Shown in pieces: positions 8,180 through 16,380 of a DNA stretch of 36,105 nt. Position 1 is the stretch's first letter; each line of letters starts with the position of its first letter. Position numbers and translations under genes: made by a program. The notes below the pieces were generated by a model, which made no database searches, was not told the origin of the DNA, and saw only the letters and a list, made by a program, of their open reading frames with translations. Origin of the DNA: Hylemonella sp. UBA6679 (GTDB lineage: Bacteria; Pseudomonadota; Gammaproteobacteria; Burkholderiales; Burkholderiaceae_C); contig DKJZ01000106.1 in assembly GCA_002454975.1 (NCBI GenBank), positions 1 to 36,105 on the forward strand, read 5' to 3'.

Positions 8180-9229
8180 TCAGGAAAACAAACGACGCGC
8201 CAGTGACGAGCCGGCGCTGAGTTCACGCGCATCAAGGGTGTCGTACAGCGCTTCGAGCGCCTGGTTGATGCGGTCCATGTCCGGCTCGCTCAAAGGGGCG
8301 CCGAGGTCGTCGGTGATTTGGCCTTCCATGGTCTTGGCCAAGGACAAGGCCACCTCGCGCATGCGACCAAACGCGTGCTCGTGGCGGCTGACCTGGGCCA
8401 CATCCAGGCTCAAAGACACATCACGGATGGCGGTTTGGCTCAGGTCTTCGGCCAAGGCGGCTTGGGTGTCAAAGGTCAAGACCAAGATGGGGGGCAAACC
8501 GGGCGTGGAGGCAGGCAAGACCATGCGCCCAGGAATGATGCCAGGCACAAAACCATGGCGGGCTGCGTGCTGCTGGATGTAGCCGGGGCTCCAGGCCGCA
8601 TACAGCGCGCGCAGGCGCATGCCCAGTTGGGCATCGTGGTTGCTGGCAAATTGGTCCAGCTCTTTGGCACGCGCCACCTCGTCGAGCATCTCGGGAAACT
8701 CAGGTGTACCGCCCAGCGCATCAGACAAGGTTTGCACTTTGTGGATGAACTCGGAGTACTCAATTTCATTGAGCGCGCCCGATCGGTTAGCCAGCTGCAA
8801 GCCAAACTGTAAGGCGCTGTAACGCTGGCCGGCCTGGGGCACTTCCCAAACGCGGGTGTTGTCGTTCATGCCCTCGACCGACAGCGGTTTGCTGCCCACC
8901 CGACGCGTGGCGGGCATCACAGCCAACACCGCATCCCCCGAGACCTGGCTGTCCAAAGCCACGGGGGCCAGCACATCAATGAGGCCATCCATTTGCGCGG
9001 ATTTGTCCACCACGGGCAACAGCATGGCCGGGGCCGCAAAGGCGTTGTCGGGCTCTGTGCTGGCCGCATCAAAGCTGGCCTCAATCGCTGAGGGCTCGGT
9101 GCGTGGGGTCTCAGGCTCGGCTTGACGAGGCTTGTTTTTACGCGAGGTCCAGGCCCCGTGTGCCACCACAGCCGCCAAAATCAGGCCGCCAGCAATGGCC
9201 AGGCCCACTTGCAAATTGCTCACAGCCAT
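8180..9229 (-). CDS. zipA: cell division protein ZipA-like, membrane-anchored FtsZ-binding protein
   Basis: ZipA tethers and bundles FtsZ at the division site. The protein has 349 residues. It begins MAVSNLQVGLAI with a single transmembrane helix (about residues 7-27) and a short basic stretch (TSRKNKPR). A variable Pro/Ala/Glu-rich linker follows, then a C-terminal globular domain (about 200-349) with QFGLQLANRSGALNEIEYSEF and the FTFD-like strand LVLTFDTQ that fits the ZipA FtsZ-binding fold. The frame is open further upstream, but the ATG at 9229 overlaps the smc stop (TGATG) and gives the expected N-in anchor. Sequence identity with E. coli ZipA looks low, so the call rests on architecture and on the position between smc and ligA. 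Confidence 0.85.
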   Translation of the reverse strand: MAVSNLQVGLAIAGGLILAAVVAHGAWTSRKNKPRQAEPETPRTEPSAIEASFDAASTEPDNAFAAPAMLLPVVDKSAQMDGLIDVLAPVALDSQVSGDAVLAVMPATRRVGSKPLSVEGMNDNTRVWEVPQAGQRYSALQFGLQLANRSGALNEIEYSEFIHKVQTLSDALGGTPEFPEMLDEVARAKELDQFASNHDAQLGMRLRALYAAWSPGYIQQHAARHGFVPGIIPGRMVLPASTPGLPPILVLTFDTQAALAEDLSQTAIRDVSLSLDVAQVSRHEHAFGRMREVALSLAKTMEGQITDDLGAPLSEPDMDRINQALEALYDTLDARELSAGSSLARRLFS

Positions 9230-12200
9230 CAGGCCACCTCCGCCAGATGCACGGCCGATTCCATGTCCACCGCCACAATGCGCGAGACGCCCTGCTCTTG
9301 CATGGTCACTCCAATGAGTTGCTCGGCCATTTCCATGGCGATCTTGTTGTGGCTGATGAACAAGAACTGCGTGCCTTTGCTCATGCTGGCCACCAGCTTG
9401 GCGTAGCGTTCGGTGTTGGCGTCGTCCAGCGGCGCGTCCACCTCGTCGAGCAAGCAAAACGGCGCTGGGTTGAGCTGGAAAATCGCAAACACCAACGCAA
9501 TCGCGGTCAAGGCTTTTTCGCCACCCGAGAGCAAATGGATGGTCTGGTTTTTCTTACCCGGCGGCTGCGCCAGCACCTGCACACCGGCGTCCAAAATTTC
9601 ATCGCCCGTCATGATCAAGCGCGCTTGGCCACCACCAAAAAGCTCAGGGAACATGCGGCCAAAGTGCTCGTTAACGACCTTGAAGGTGCCGGAGAGCAGC
9701 TCGCGGGTTTCGCCGTCAATTTTGCGGATCGCGTCTTCCAGCGTGGTCATGGCGTCGGTCAAATCCAAAGACTGCGCATCCAAGAACTGCTTGCGTTCGC
9801 GCGCGGTGCTCAGTTCATCGAGTGCAGCCAGGTTGACGGCGCCTAGGGCGGCAATTTCACGGTTGATGCGCTCGATTTCCGACTGCAAACCGGTGAGTTT
9901 GACGTTGCCTTGCTTGATGGATTCCTCAACCGCCAGCAAGTCAGCTTGGGCATCGGCCAAGAGCTGTTCGTACTGCTCAAAACCCAAACGTGCGGCTTGT
10001 TCCTTGAGCTGAAAATCGGTGATGCGCTGGCGCAAGGGCTCGAGCTCACGCTCAAATTTCAAGCGGCGCTCGTCGCTGGCACGCAGCTTAGTGGTGAGGT
10101 CGTCGTACTCGCTGCGGCGGGCCGCCAGGGTTTGCTCGCGCTCCAACTTCAAGGCCAAAGCGTCTTGCAAACCGCCTTGGGCTGCCGCGTCGCTCAGGCG
10201 AGCGAGTTCGTCGTGCGCTTGCTGCTCTTGGTCGGCCAAGGTGCGGGCCTGACCAGTGGCAGTTTCAATGGTGCGCGACAACTCGGCGCGGCGTGCATCC
10301 AGCGAGCGCAAGGCAAAGGTGGCTTCTTGCGAGGCTCTCTCCAGCCCGCGCAACTGCTCTCTGCTGGCATTGAGTTGACGCTCAGCCTCCAACACCCTTT
10401 CGTCCAACTGGGCGTGTCGCTCTTGGCTGTCGGCGAGTTGCATGTCGAGCTCTTCAAAGCGCGCCTCGGAGGCCATTTGGCGGGCCTGCAGGTCTTCGAG
10501 TTGGGCATCGACCTCGGCCAAGTCGCCGCTGAGCTGGGCGCTGCGCGCACGGGTTTGCTCGGCGAGTTGGCTCAGTCGCAGCACCTCAACTTGCAGGTTG
10601 TGGGCGCTGGTTTGGGCCTCGGTGGCTTCACGCCGGGCCGACACCAGGCGCTGCGCGGCATCGGCATACGCCGACTCGGCACGTACCGAGGCCGAGCGGG
10701 ATTCCTCACCGATCAAGGTCTGGGCGCGCAATTGTTTTTCGAGGTTTTCGATGTCTTGGGCCCGCGCCAGCATGCCAGCTTGCTCTGAATCGGGGGCGTA
10801 AAAACTCACGCTGTGCGTGGTCACGGTGTGGCCCTGCGGCACCACCCAGGTTTCACCGGACGCGAGCTGCTCCCGTTTTGAGAGCGCATCATCCAGGCTG
10901 GATGCGGTGTAGAAGCCTTCTAGCCAATGAGCCAGCACAGCCTTGAGGCCAGCATCGTTGACGCGCACCAAATCCAGAAGGCGCTGGCGATTGCCCGGCG
11001 CCTCAGGCGAGCTGGCCTGGGGGGCGGTGTAAAAAGACAATTTGGCCGGTGGGGCGCCATGCCCAACTTGGCCGAGAAAACCACGCACGGTTTCAAGGCG
11101 ACCGATGGCCAAGGCACCCAGTCGCTCGCGCAAGGCGGCTTCCAGGGCGTTTTCCCAGCCAGCCTCGATGTGCAACTGCGACCACAAGCCTTGCAGGCCA
11201 TCGAGTCCGTGCTGCTGCAACCAAGGCTGCAGCTTGCCGTCGGTTTTGACTTTTTCCTGTAAGGCCTTGAGGGCTTCGAGGCGCGCGGCAAACTCCGCTT
11301 GGCGACCAGACTCGGTGTTCACACGCTCCTGAGCGGCTCGGCGGGCTTCGTCGAGCTGGGGCACGCTGTCTTGCAACTCAGCCAAACGGGCCTCGGCCAT
11401 GGCCAAGGCTTCTTGGGCCTGCGCCAATTGGTTGCTGAGCTGGGTCAGGCGCTCTTCATCGGGCGCGTTGAGCTGTTGCTGATCGGCGCTTAAGCGGTCC
11501 CGGCGCTGGTTCAGGCTGCGCGATTGCTCGCTGATGTTGCGCTGCTCGGCGGCCAAGACTTGGATTTGCTGCTGCACCTGTGTGACCAAAGCGCGTTGCT
11601 CGTTGGCGCGGCTTTGGGCTTGGCGCAATGCATCTTCCAGGTCAGGCAGGCGAGCGGCTTGTTCTTCGAGCTGGGCGGCCAGTGTTTCTGTGCTGTCTTC
11701 GCCAGCGGCTGCCAATTCGGCCAGGTTTTCCAGCTCGACTTTGGCGTCTTCTTCGCGGGTGGCCCATTGGCCCAGCTGCTCTTTGAGCTGAACCAAGCGC
11801 TCTTGCACGCGCTGGCGGCCTTCGACCACAAAGCGAATTTCAGCCTCCAGGCGGCCAACCTCGGTGCTGGCCTCGTACAACTTGCCCTGGGCTTGGTTGA
11901 CATGGTCGCCTGCAGCGTAATGCGCCTGGCGGATGGTTTCGAGCTCAGACTCCACATGGCGCAGGTCGGCCACACGGGCTTCCAGGTCAATCACCGCACG
12001 CTCGCCCTCGGCGTGGATGCGCGCTTGCTCGGCCTGGGCATCGGCCCGCTTGAGCCACCAAAGCTGGTGCTGCTTGAGCGTGACTTCAGAAGTGAGGTCG
12101 TTGAACTTTTGCGCCACGATGGCCTGCTTTTCCAGGCGTTCGAGGTTGGCGTTGAGTTCGCGCAAAATGTCCTCGACACGCGTCAAGTTTTCGCGGGTGT

Positions 12201-12756
12201 CGCTCAGGCGGTTTTCGGTTTCGCGACGGCGCTCTTTGTACTTAGACACGCCCGCAGCTTCTTCCAAAAACAAGCGCAACTCTTCGGGCTTGCTCTCGAT
12301 GATGCGGCTGATGGTGCCCTGGCCAATGATGGCGTAGGCCCGTGGCCCCAAGCCTGTGCCTAAGAACACGTCTTGCACATCCCTGCGGCGCACAGGCTGG
12401 TTGTTGATGAAGTAGCTGCTGGTGCCGTCACGGGTGAGCACGCGTTTGACGGCAACTTCGGCGTACTGGCCCCATTGGCCGCCGGCCCGGTGGTCGGCAT
12501 TGTCAAACACCAGCTCCACGCTGGAGCGGCTGGCTGCCTTGCGGGTGGTGGTGCCATTGAAAATCACGTCTTGCATGGACTCGCCACGCAACTCACTGGC
12601 GCGGCTTTCGCCCAGCACCCAGCGCACCGCATCCATGATGTTGGATTTGCCGCAGCCGTTGGGGCCCACCACACCCACGAGCTGCCCTGGCAGCAAGAAA
12701 TTGGTGGGTTCGGCAAACGACTTGAAACCGGAAAGCTTGATGGAGTTAAGACGCAC
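9229..12756 (-). CDS. smc: chromosome partition protein SMC
   Basis: SMC is an ATP-driven, DNA-entrapping dimer that organises and segregates the chromosome, normally with ScpA and ScpB (not in this window). The 1175-residue protein shows the N-terminal Walker A GPNGCGKSN (31-39), a long heptad-rich coiled coil, a hinge near 520-640, a second coiled coil, and a C-terminal head with signature LSGGEKAL (from 1076) and Walker B CLLDEVDAP (D1104, E1105). The start is GTG at 12756 (MRLNSIKLSGFKSF). A possible -10 box (AATAAT) lies about 40 nt upstream on the minus strand. First gene of the operon with zipA, ligA and def; its stop overlaps the zipA start. Confidence 0.97.
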   Translation of the reverse strand: MRLNSIKLSGFKSFAEPTNFLLPGQLVGVVGPNGCGKSNIMDAVRWVLGESRASELRGESMQDVIFNGTTTRKAASRSSVELVFDNADHRAGGQWGQYAEVAVKRVLTRDGTSSYFINNQPVRRRDVQDVFLGTGLGPRAYAIIGQGTISRIIESKPEELRLFLEEAAGVSKYKERRRETENRLSDTRENLTRVEDILRELNANLERLEKQAIVAQKFNDLTSEVTLKQHQLWWLKRADAQAEQARIHAEGERAVIDLEARVADLRHVESELETIRQAHYAAGDHVNQAQGKLYEASTEVGRLEAEIRFVVEGRQRVQERLVQLKEQLGQWATREEDAKVELENLAELAAAGEDSTETLAAQLEEQAARLPDLEDALRQAQSRANEQRALVTQVQQQIQVLAAEQRNISEQSRSLNQRRDRLSADQQQLNAPDEERLTQLSNQLAQAQEALAMAEARLAELQDSVPQLDEARRAAQERVNTESGRQAEFAARLEALKALQEKVKTDGKLQPWLQQHGLDGLQGLWSQLHIEAGWENALEAALRERLGALAIGRLETVRGFLGQVGHGAPPAKLSFYTAPQASSPEAPGNRQRLLDLVRVNDAGLKAVLAHWLEGFYTASSLDDALSKREQLASGETWVVPQGHTVTTHSVSFYAPDSEQAGMLARAQDIENLEKQLRAQTLIGEESRSASVRAESAYADAAQRLVSARREATEAQTSAHNLQVEVLRLSQLAEQTRARSAQLSGDLAEVDAQLEDLQARQMASEARFEELDMQLADSQERHAQLDERVLEAERQLNASREQLRGLERASQEATFALRSLDARRAELSRTIETATGQARTLADQEQQAHDELARLSDAAAQGGLQDALALKLEREQTLAARRSEYDDLTTKLRASDERRLKFERELEPLRQRITDFQLKEQAARLGFEQYEQLLADAQADLLAVEESIKQGNVKLTGLQSEIERINREIAALGAVNLAALDELSTARERKQFLDAQSLDLTDAMTTLEDAIRKIDGETRELLSGTFKVVNEHFGRMFPELFGGGQARLIMTGDEILDAGVQVLAQPPGKKNQTIHLLSGGEKALTAIALVFAIFQLNPAPFCLLDEVDAPLDDANTERYAKLVASMSKGTQFLFISHNKIAMEMAEQLIGVTMQEQGVSRIVAVDMESAVHLAEVA

Positions 12757-12829
12757 GTAAAACCTGTGTTTTTGTTGATCCAGCGCGAAAGCCGATTATT
12801 TCAGACCCGGCTGGGCATACCGTCCTCAC

Positions 12830-12835
12830 TATACT
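12830..12835 (+). promoter_or_regulatory. candidate -10 box for the small four-cysteine gene
   Basis: TATACT matches the -10 consensus at five of six positions. No convincing -35 box was found 16-18 nt upstream. Starting just downstream would give a leader of roughly 95 nt that contains the long stem described at 12871-12921. Confidence 0.35.
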
Positions 12836-12870
12836 GAAGACGCATGATGCCTTGAACTGAGTGCAAATTC

Positions 12871-12921
12871 TAAGGTGACCTTCACATCGCCCCCGGCGAC
12901 GCAGAAGCAGGGTCACCCTTA
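12871..12921 (+). promoter_or_regulatory. structured 5' leader (nested stem-loop) before a small four-cysteine gene
   Basis: TAAGGTGACC (12871-12880) pairs with GGTCACCCTTA (12911-12921): ten Watson-Crick pairs with one bulged C, extendable by two pairs inward. Inside lies a second hairpin, TCGCC (12887-12891), loop CCC, GGCGA (12895-12899). The outer stem ends 2 nt before the Shine-Dalgarno AGGAGA (12924-12929). This could be a regulatory leader or simply a stabilising structure. I do not recognise it as a known riboswitch family. Confidence 0.5.
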
Positions 12922-12934
12922 CCAGGAGAAATTC

Positions 12935-13078
12935 ATGACGGTTTGCCCCATTGCCCTCGTTGCCGGTTGCCAGAAGTGCCCCGCTTTCAGCATCTGTCCG
13001 CTCAAAACCGTCTTGGGTGACCAAAAGCCCGAGTCTTCAGCCAGCAAGGACAAGCCTGGCGCCACCCAGCAAAAGTGA
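12935..13078 (+). CDS. small four-cysteine protein of unknown function (47 aa)
   Basis: I do not recognise a named family. The 47-residue product starts MTVCPIALVAGCQKCPAF and has cysteines at 4, 12, 15 and 21 (C-x7-C-x2-C-x5-C), two of them in CP pairs. That spacing could bind zinc or an iron-sulfur cluster. The C-terminal half is hydrophilic (Ser, Lys, Gln, Pro) and probably unstructured. The start is set by a strong ribosome binding site, AGGAGA at 12924-12929, 5 nt before the ATG; a longer frame from GTG 12875 would run through the leader stem and has no such site. Only 23 nt separate it from dapC, which has its own -10 element. Divergent from smc. Confidence 0.7.
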   Translation: MTVCPIALVAGCQKCPAFSICPLKTVLGDQKPESSASKDKPGATQQK

Positions 13079-13088
13079 GCTGATGCGG

Positions 13089-13094
13089 GATAAT
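13089..13094 (+). promoter_or_regulatory. -10 element for dapC, leaderless arrangement
   Basis: GATAAT within GCGGGATAATCC ends 7 nt before the dapC ATG at 13102, the same geometry as at map. The intervening CCGGGGG is G-rich and could weakly serve as a ribosome binding site, but the spacing is too short for a usual one. No clear -35 box. Confidence 0.5.
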
Positions 13095-13101
13095 CCGGGG
13101 G

Positions 13102-14304
13102 ATGAACCCCCTGCTGTCCCGCCTTCAGCCCTACCCCTTTGAGCGGCTGAAAAAACTTTTTTCTGACGTTACCCCCAATGCGGCCTACCGCCCCATCAGC
13201 TTGGGCATTGGCGAGCCGCGCCACCCCACCCCAGCGCTGATCACTGAGGCGCTCATGGCCAACATGAGCGGCCTGTCCACCTACCCCGCCACCGGGGGCG
13301 AACCCAGCCTGCGCGCGGCCTGTGCGGCCTGGCTCCAACGCCGTTATGGCCTGCACGTTGATGCGGCCACCCAGGTGCTGCCGGTCAACGGCTCGCGCGA
13401 AGCGCTGTTTTCTTTGGTGCAAACCGTGGTGGACCCCTCTCAAGCTGGGGCCACGGTGGTTTGCCCCAACCCCTTCTACCAAATCTACGAAGGCGCAGCG
13501 TTGTTGGCCGGCGCCCAGCCTTACTTTGTGCCCAGCAACCCGGCCAAGAACTTCGCTGTGGATTGGGACACGGTGCCCGAGTCGATCTGGGCCAAAACCC
13601 AGCTGCTGTTTGTTTGTTCGCCAGGCAACCCCACCGGCGCGGTGATGACGCTGGACGAATGGGCCAAGCTGTTTGCTTTAAGCGATCGTCACGGCTTTGT
13701 GATTGCCTCGGACGAGTGCTACAGCGAGATTTATTTCCGCGACGAAGCCCCTTTGGGGGGGCTCGAGGCCGCCGCCAAATTGGGCCGGGCCGACTTCAAA
13801 AACCTCATTGCGTTGACCAGCTTGTCCAAACGCAGCAATGTGCCGGGCATGCGCAGTGGGTTTGTAGCGGGCGACGCCGCGCTCATCAAACCTTTTTTGC
13901 TCTACCGCACCTACCACGGCAGCGCCATGAGCACCGTGGTGCAAGCCGCCAGCGTGGCCGCCTGGAACGACGAAGCCCATGTGGTGGAAAACCGCAACCT
14001 CTATCGCCAAAAGTTCTCCCAGGTCACCCCTGTGCTTGCTGAGGTTTTGGATGTGGCCCTGCCCGATGCGGCCTTTTACCTGTGGGCTGGCGTGAACAAG
14101 GTGTGTGGCGGTTCAGACACCGAGTTCGCCCGCGAGCTGCTGGCCCAATACAATGTGACGGTTTTGCCCGGCAGCTACTTGGCGCGTGAGGCCCAAGGCT
14201 TCAACCCCGGCGCCGGACGCATCCGCATGGCCCTGGTGGCTGGCACCGACGAGTGCCTGCAAGCCGCACAGCGCATCGCTGAATTTGTCAGAAAAAATTC
14301 CTAA
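13102..14304 (+). CDS. dapC: succinyldiaminopimelate transaminase
   Basis: A fold-type I PLP aminotransferase of 400 residues. Together with the next two genes it forms the succinylase branch to diaminopimelate and lysine: DapC transaminates N-succinyl-2-amino-6-oxopimelate using glutamate. Visible motifs are SLGIGEPRHPTP near the N-terminus, the substrate-side VNGSREALF, SPGNPTGAVM, SDECYSEIYF, and the PLP-binding lysine K243 in TSLSKRSNVPGMRSG. The C-terminal arginine motif GRIRMALV is also present. The family alone would allow a broader aminotransferase; the direct linkage to dapD (21 nt downstream) and dapE decides the call. Confidence 0.93.
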   Translation: MNPLLSRLQPYPFERLKKLFSDVTPNAAYRPISLGIGEPRHPTPALITEALMANMSGLSTYPATGGEPSLRAACAAWLQRRYGLHVDAATQVLPVNGSREALFSLVQTVVDPSQAGATVVCPNPFYQIYEGAALLAGAQPYFVPSNPAKNFAVDWDTVPESIWAKTQLLFVCSPGNPTGAVMTLDEWAKLFALSDRHGFVIASDECYSEIYFRDEAPLGGLEAAAKLGRADFKNLIALTSLSKRSNVPGMRSGFVAGDAALIKPFLLYRTYHGSAMSTVVQAASVAAWNDEAHVVENRNLYRQKFSQVTPVLAEVLDVALPDAAFYLWAGVNKVCGGSDTEFARELLAQYNVTVLPGSYLAREAQGFNPGAGRIRMALVAGTDECLQAAQRIAEFVRKNS

Positions 14305-14325
14305 ACCTTTGTTCGAAAGTTCACC

Positions 14326-15159
14326 ATGACCCAACAACTCCAAACCATCATCGACGCCGCCTGGGAAGACCGCGCCAACATCTCCCCAAAATCGCACAGC
14401 AAAGAAGTGGCTGAGGCGGTCGAAGCCGTCATCACCGAACTCAACAAAGGTCGCTTGCGTGTGGCCACCCGCGAAGGTGTGGGCCAGTGGACGGTGCACC
14501 AGTGGATCAAAAAGGCTGTGCTGCTGTCCTTCCGTTTGAAAGACAACGCCGTCATCAAAGCCGGTGAGCTGGGCTTTTACGACAAGGTGCAAACCAAGTT
14601 CGCGCATCTGAGCGAAGAGCAACTCAAAGCCAGCGGCGTGCGCGTGGTGCCCCCAGCTGTGGCGCGTCGTGGCAGCTACATCGCCTCGGGCGCCATCCTC
14701 ATGCCCTCGTACGTGAACATTGGCGCGTATGTGGATTCGGGCACCATGGTGGACACCTGGGCCACCGTGGGTTCTTGCGCGCAGATCGGCAAGAACGTGC
14801 ACCTGTCTGGCGGTGTGGGCATTGGCGGCGTGCTCGAGCCCCTGCAAGCCAACCCCACCATCATTGAAGACAACTGCTTTGTGGGCGCGCGCTCTGAGGT
14901 GGTTGAAGGCGTGATTGTGGAAGAAAACTCGGTGCTGGGCATGGGCGTGTTCTTGGGCCAAAGCACCCCGATTTTTGACCGCGCCACCGGCGAAATCACC
15001 TACGGCCGCGTGCCCAGCGGTTCGGTGGTGGTCAGCGGCAACCTGCCAAAAACAGCGGCCAACGGCGCGCCTTACAGCATGTACGCGGCCATCATCGTCA
15101 AACGCGTGGACGCACAAACCCGCTCCAAAACCAGCATCAACGACTTGCTGCGCGATTGA
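14326..15159 (+). CDS. dapD: 2,3,4,5-tetrahydropyridine-2,6-dicarboxylate N-succinyltransferase
   Basis: Transfers succinyl from succinyl-CoA to tetrahydrodipicolinate, the step that commits the pathway to the succinylase branch. The 277-residue length fits E. coli DapD (274). It has an N-terminal helical domain with VGQWTVHQWIKKAVLLSFRL. A left-handed beta-helix of hexapeptide repeats follows, seen in PSYVNIGAYVDSGTMVDTWA and in the run that begins IGKNVHLSGGVGIGG. After it comes a CoA-binding tail with YGRVPSGSVVVSGNLP. It lies 21 nt after dapC and 3 nt before dapE, so it is part of the same operon. Trimeric cytoplasmic enzyme. Confidence 0.97.
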   Translation: MTQQLQTIIDAAWEDRANISPKSHSKEVAEAVEAVITELNKGRLRVATREGVGQWTVHQWIKKAVLLSFRLKDNAVIKAGELGFYDKVQTKFAHLSEEQLKASGVRVVPPAVARRGSYIASGAILMPSYVNIGAYVDSGTMVDTWATVGSCAQIGKNVHLSGGVGIGGVLEPLQANPTIIEDNCFVGARSEVVEGVIVEENSVLGMGVFLGQSTPIFDRATGEITYGRVPSGSVVVSGNLPKTAANGAPYSMYAAIIVKRVDAQTRSKTSINDLLRD

Positions 15160-15162
15160 TCC

Positions 15163-16380
15163 ATGTCGGCCACGCTCCAACTCACTGAACAGCTCATTGC
15201 TTGCCCTTCGGTCACCCCCGAGGACGGCGGCTGCCAGGACATCATCGCGCAGCGGCTCGCAGCCCTGGGCTTTGTGTGCGAAACCATCGAGAGCGGGCCG
15301 GCTGATTTTCGGGTTAAAAACCTTTGGGCCAAGCGCACTTCAACACAAAAACAGGCTCTAAGCCACGCCAATACTGAGGGTTCAGCTATTGAAAAAATAG
15401 CAACTCTGGTGTTTGCTGGTCATACCGATGTGGTGCCCACCGGCCCCGTGGCCAATTGGCAAAGCGACCCCTTCAGCCCCACCCACCGTGATGGCAAGCT
15501 GTACGGCCGGGGTGCGAGCGACATGAAAACCTCGTTGGCTGCCTTTGTGGTGGCCCTTGAGGAGTTTGTCGTTCAGCAGCCCGATGCGCCGCTGAACCTG
15601 GCCTTGCTGCTCACCAGCGACGAGGAAGGCCCGGCCAACGACGGCACCGTGGTGGTGTGCCGCTTGCTGCAAGAGCGCGGCGAGGTGCTTGATTACTGCA
15701 TCGTGGGTGAGCCCACCTCGGTGCAGGCCACCGGCGACATGATCAAAAACGGCCGGCGCGGCACCATGAGCGGCAAGCTCACCGTCAAGGGCGTGCAAGG
15801 CCACATTGCTTACCCGCACCTGGCCAAAAACCCCATCCACCTGCTCTCGCCAGCCTTGGCCGAGTTGGTAGACGTGGTGTGGGACCAGGGCAACGATTTC
15901 TTTCCTCCCACCACCTGGCAGGTGAGCAACATCCACGGCGGCACCGGTGCGAGCAATGTGATTCCAGGCACGGTGGTGGTGGACTTCAACTTCCGGTTTT
16001 CGACCGAGTCCACACCGCAAAGTCTGCAAACCAGGCTCACTGAGATTCTGCGCAAGCATGGCCTGGACTTCGACCTGGCTTGGACGGTGGGGGGGCTGCC
16101 CTTCCTCACCACACCAGGCGCCTTGGTGGGCGCGGTGCAAGCTGCCATCAGCGCTGAAACCGGCCTGAGCACTGAGCTCTCGACCACCGGCGGCACGAGC
16201 GATGGGCGTTTCATTGCGCAAATTTGCCCGCAAGTCATTGAACTGGGTCCTCCCAACGCGACCATCCACAAAATTGACGAGCATGTGCGTGTGGCTGATA
16301 TCGAGCCCCTGAAAAACATCTACCGTCGTGTGCTGGAAAACCTCAGCGCCACCCATGCGCTGGCCAAAGGCGCGGCATGA
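15163..16380 (+). CDS. dapE: succinyl-diaminopimelate desuccinylase with a repeat-derived loop
   Basis: Zinc-dependent M20-family hydrolase that releases succinate from N-succinyl-LL-diaminopimelate. All metal ligands and the catalytic base are visible: H87 (FAGHTDVVP), D120 (GRGASDMK), catalytic E154 and metal ligand E155 (TSDEEGPAND), E183 (VGEPTS) and H369 (NATIHKI). The length is 405 residues against 375 in E. coli. Much of the excess is a segment at about 59-79 between NLWAKR and ATLVFAGH, encoded by a repeat-like stretch with a small palindrome. It falls in a surface strand/loop and the frame is kept, so the enzyme is probably active. Its stop overlaps the prmB start by 4 nt (ATGA). Confidence 0.96.
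   Translation: MSATLQLTEQLIACPSVTPEDGGCQDIIAQRLAALGFVCETIESGPADFRVKNLWAKRTSTQKQALSHANTEGSAIEKIATLVFAGHTDVVPTGPVANWQSDPFSPTHRDGKLYGRGASDMKTSLAAFVVALEEFVVQQPDAPLNLALLLTSDEEGPANDGTVVVCRLLQERGEVLDYCIVGEPTSVQATGDMIKNGRRGTMSGKLTVKGVQGHIAYPHLAKNPIHLLSPALAELVDVVWDQGNDFFPPTTWQVSNIHGGTGASNVIPGTVVVDFNFRFSTESTPQSLQTRLTEILRKHGLDFDLAWTVGGLPFLTTPGALVGAVQAAISAETGLSTELSTTGGTSDGRFIAQICPQVIELGPPNATIHKIDEHVRVADIEPLKNIYRRVLENLSATHALAKGAA
15339..15401 (+). repeat. repeat-like segment with GCTATT/AATAGC palindrome inside dapE
   Basis: The stretch ends with GCTATT (15385-15390), loop GAAAA, AATAGC (15396-15401). It has the look of the small GCTATnnnnnATAGC repeats I recall as widespread in Comamonadaceae, and resembles the segment at 1053-1080. 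It encodes about 20 residues (TSTQKQALSHANTEGSAIEK) absent from E. coli DapE. Confidence 0.5.

Noticed and set aside
6726..8582. Long plus-strand open frame (over 600 codons) opposite ligA and the end of zipA
   Set aside because: It is entirely antisense to well-conserved genes, its product is rich in His, Arg, Gly and Ala without domains, and long antisense frames are expected at this GC content.
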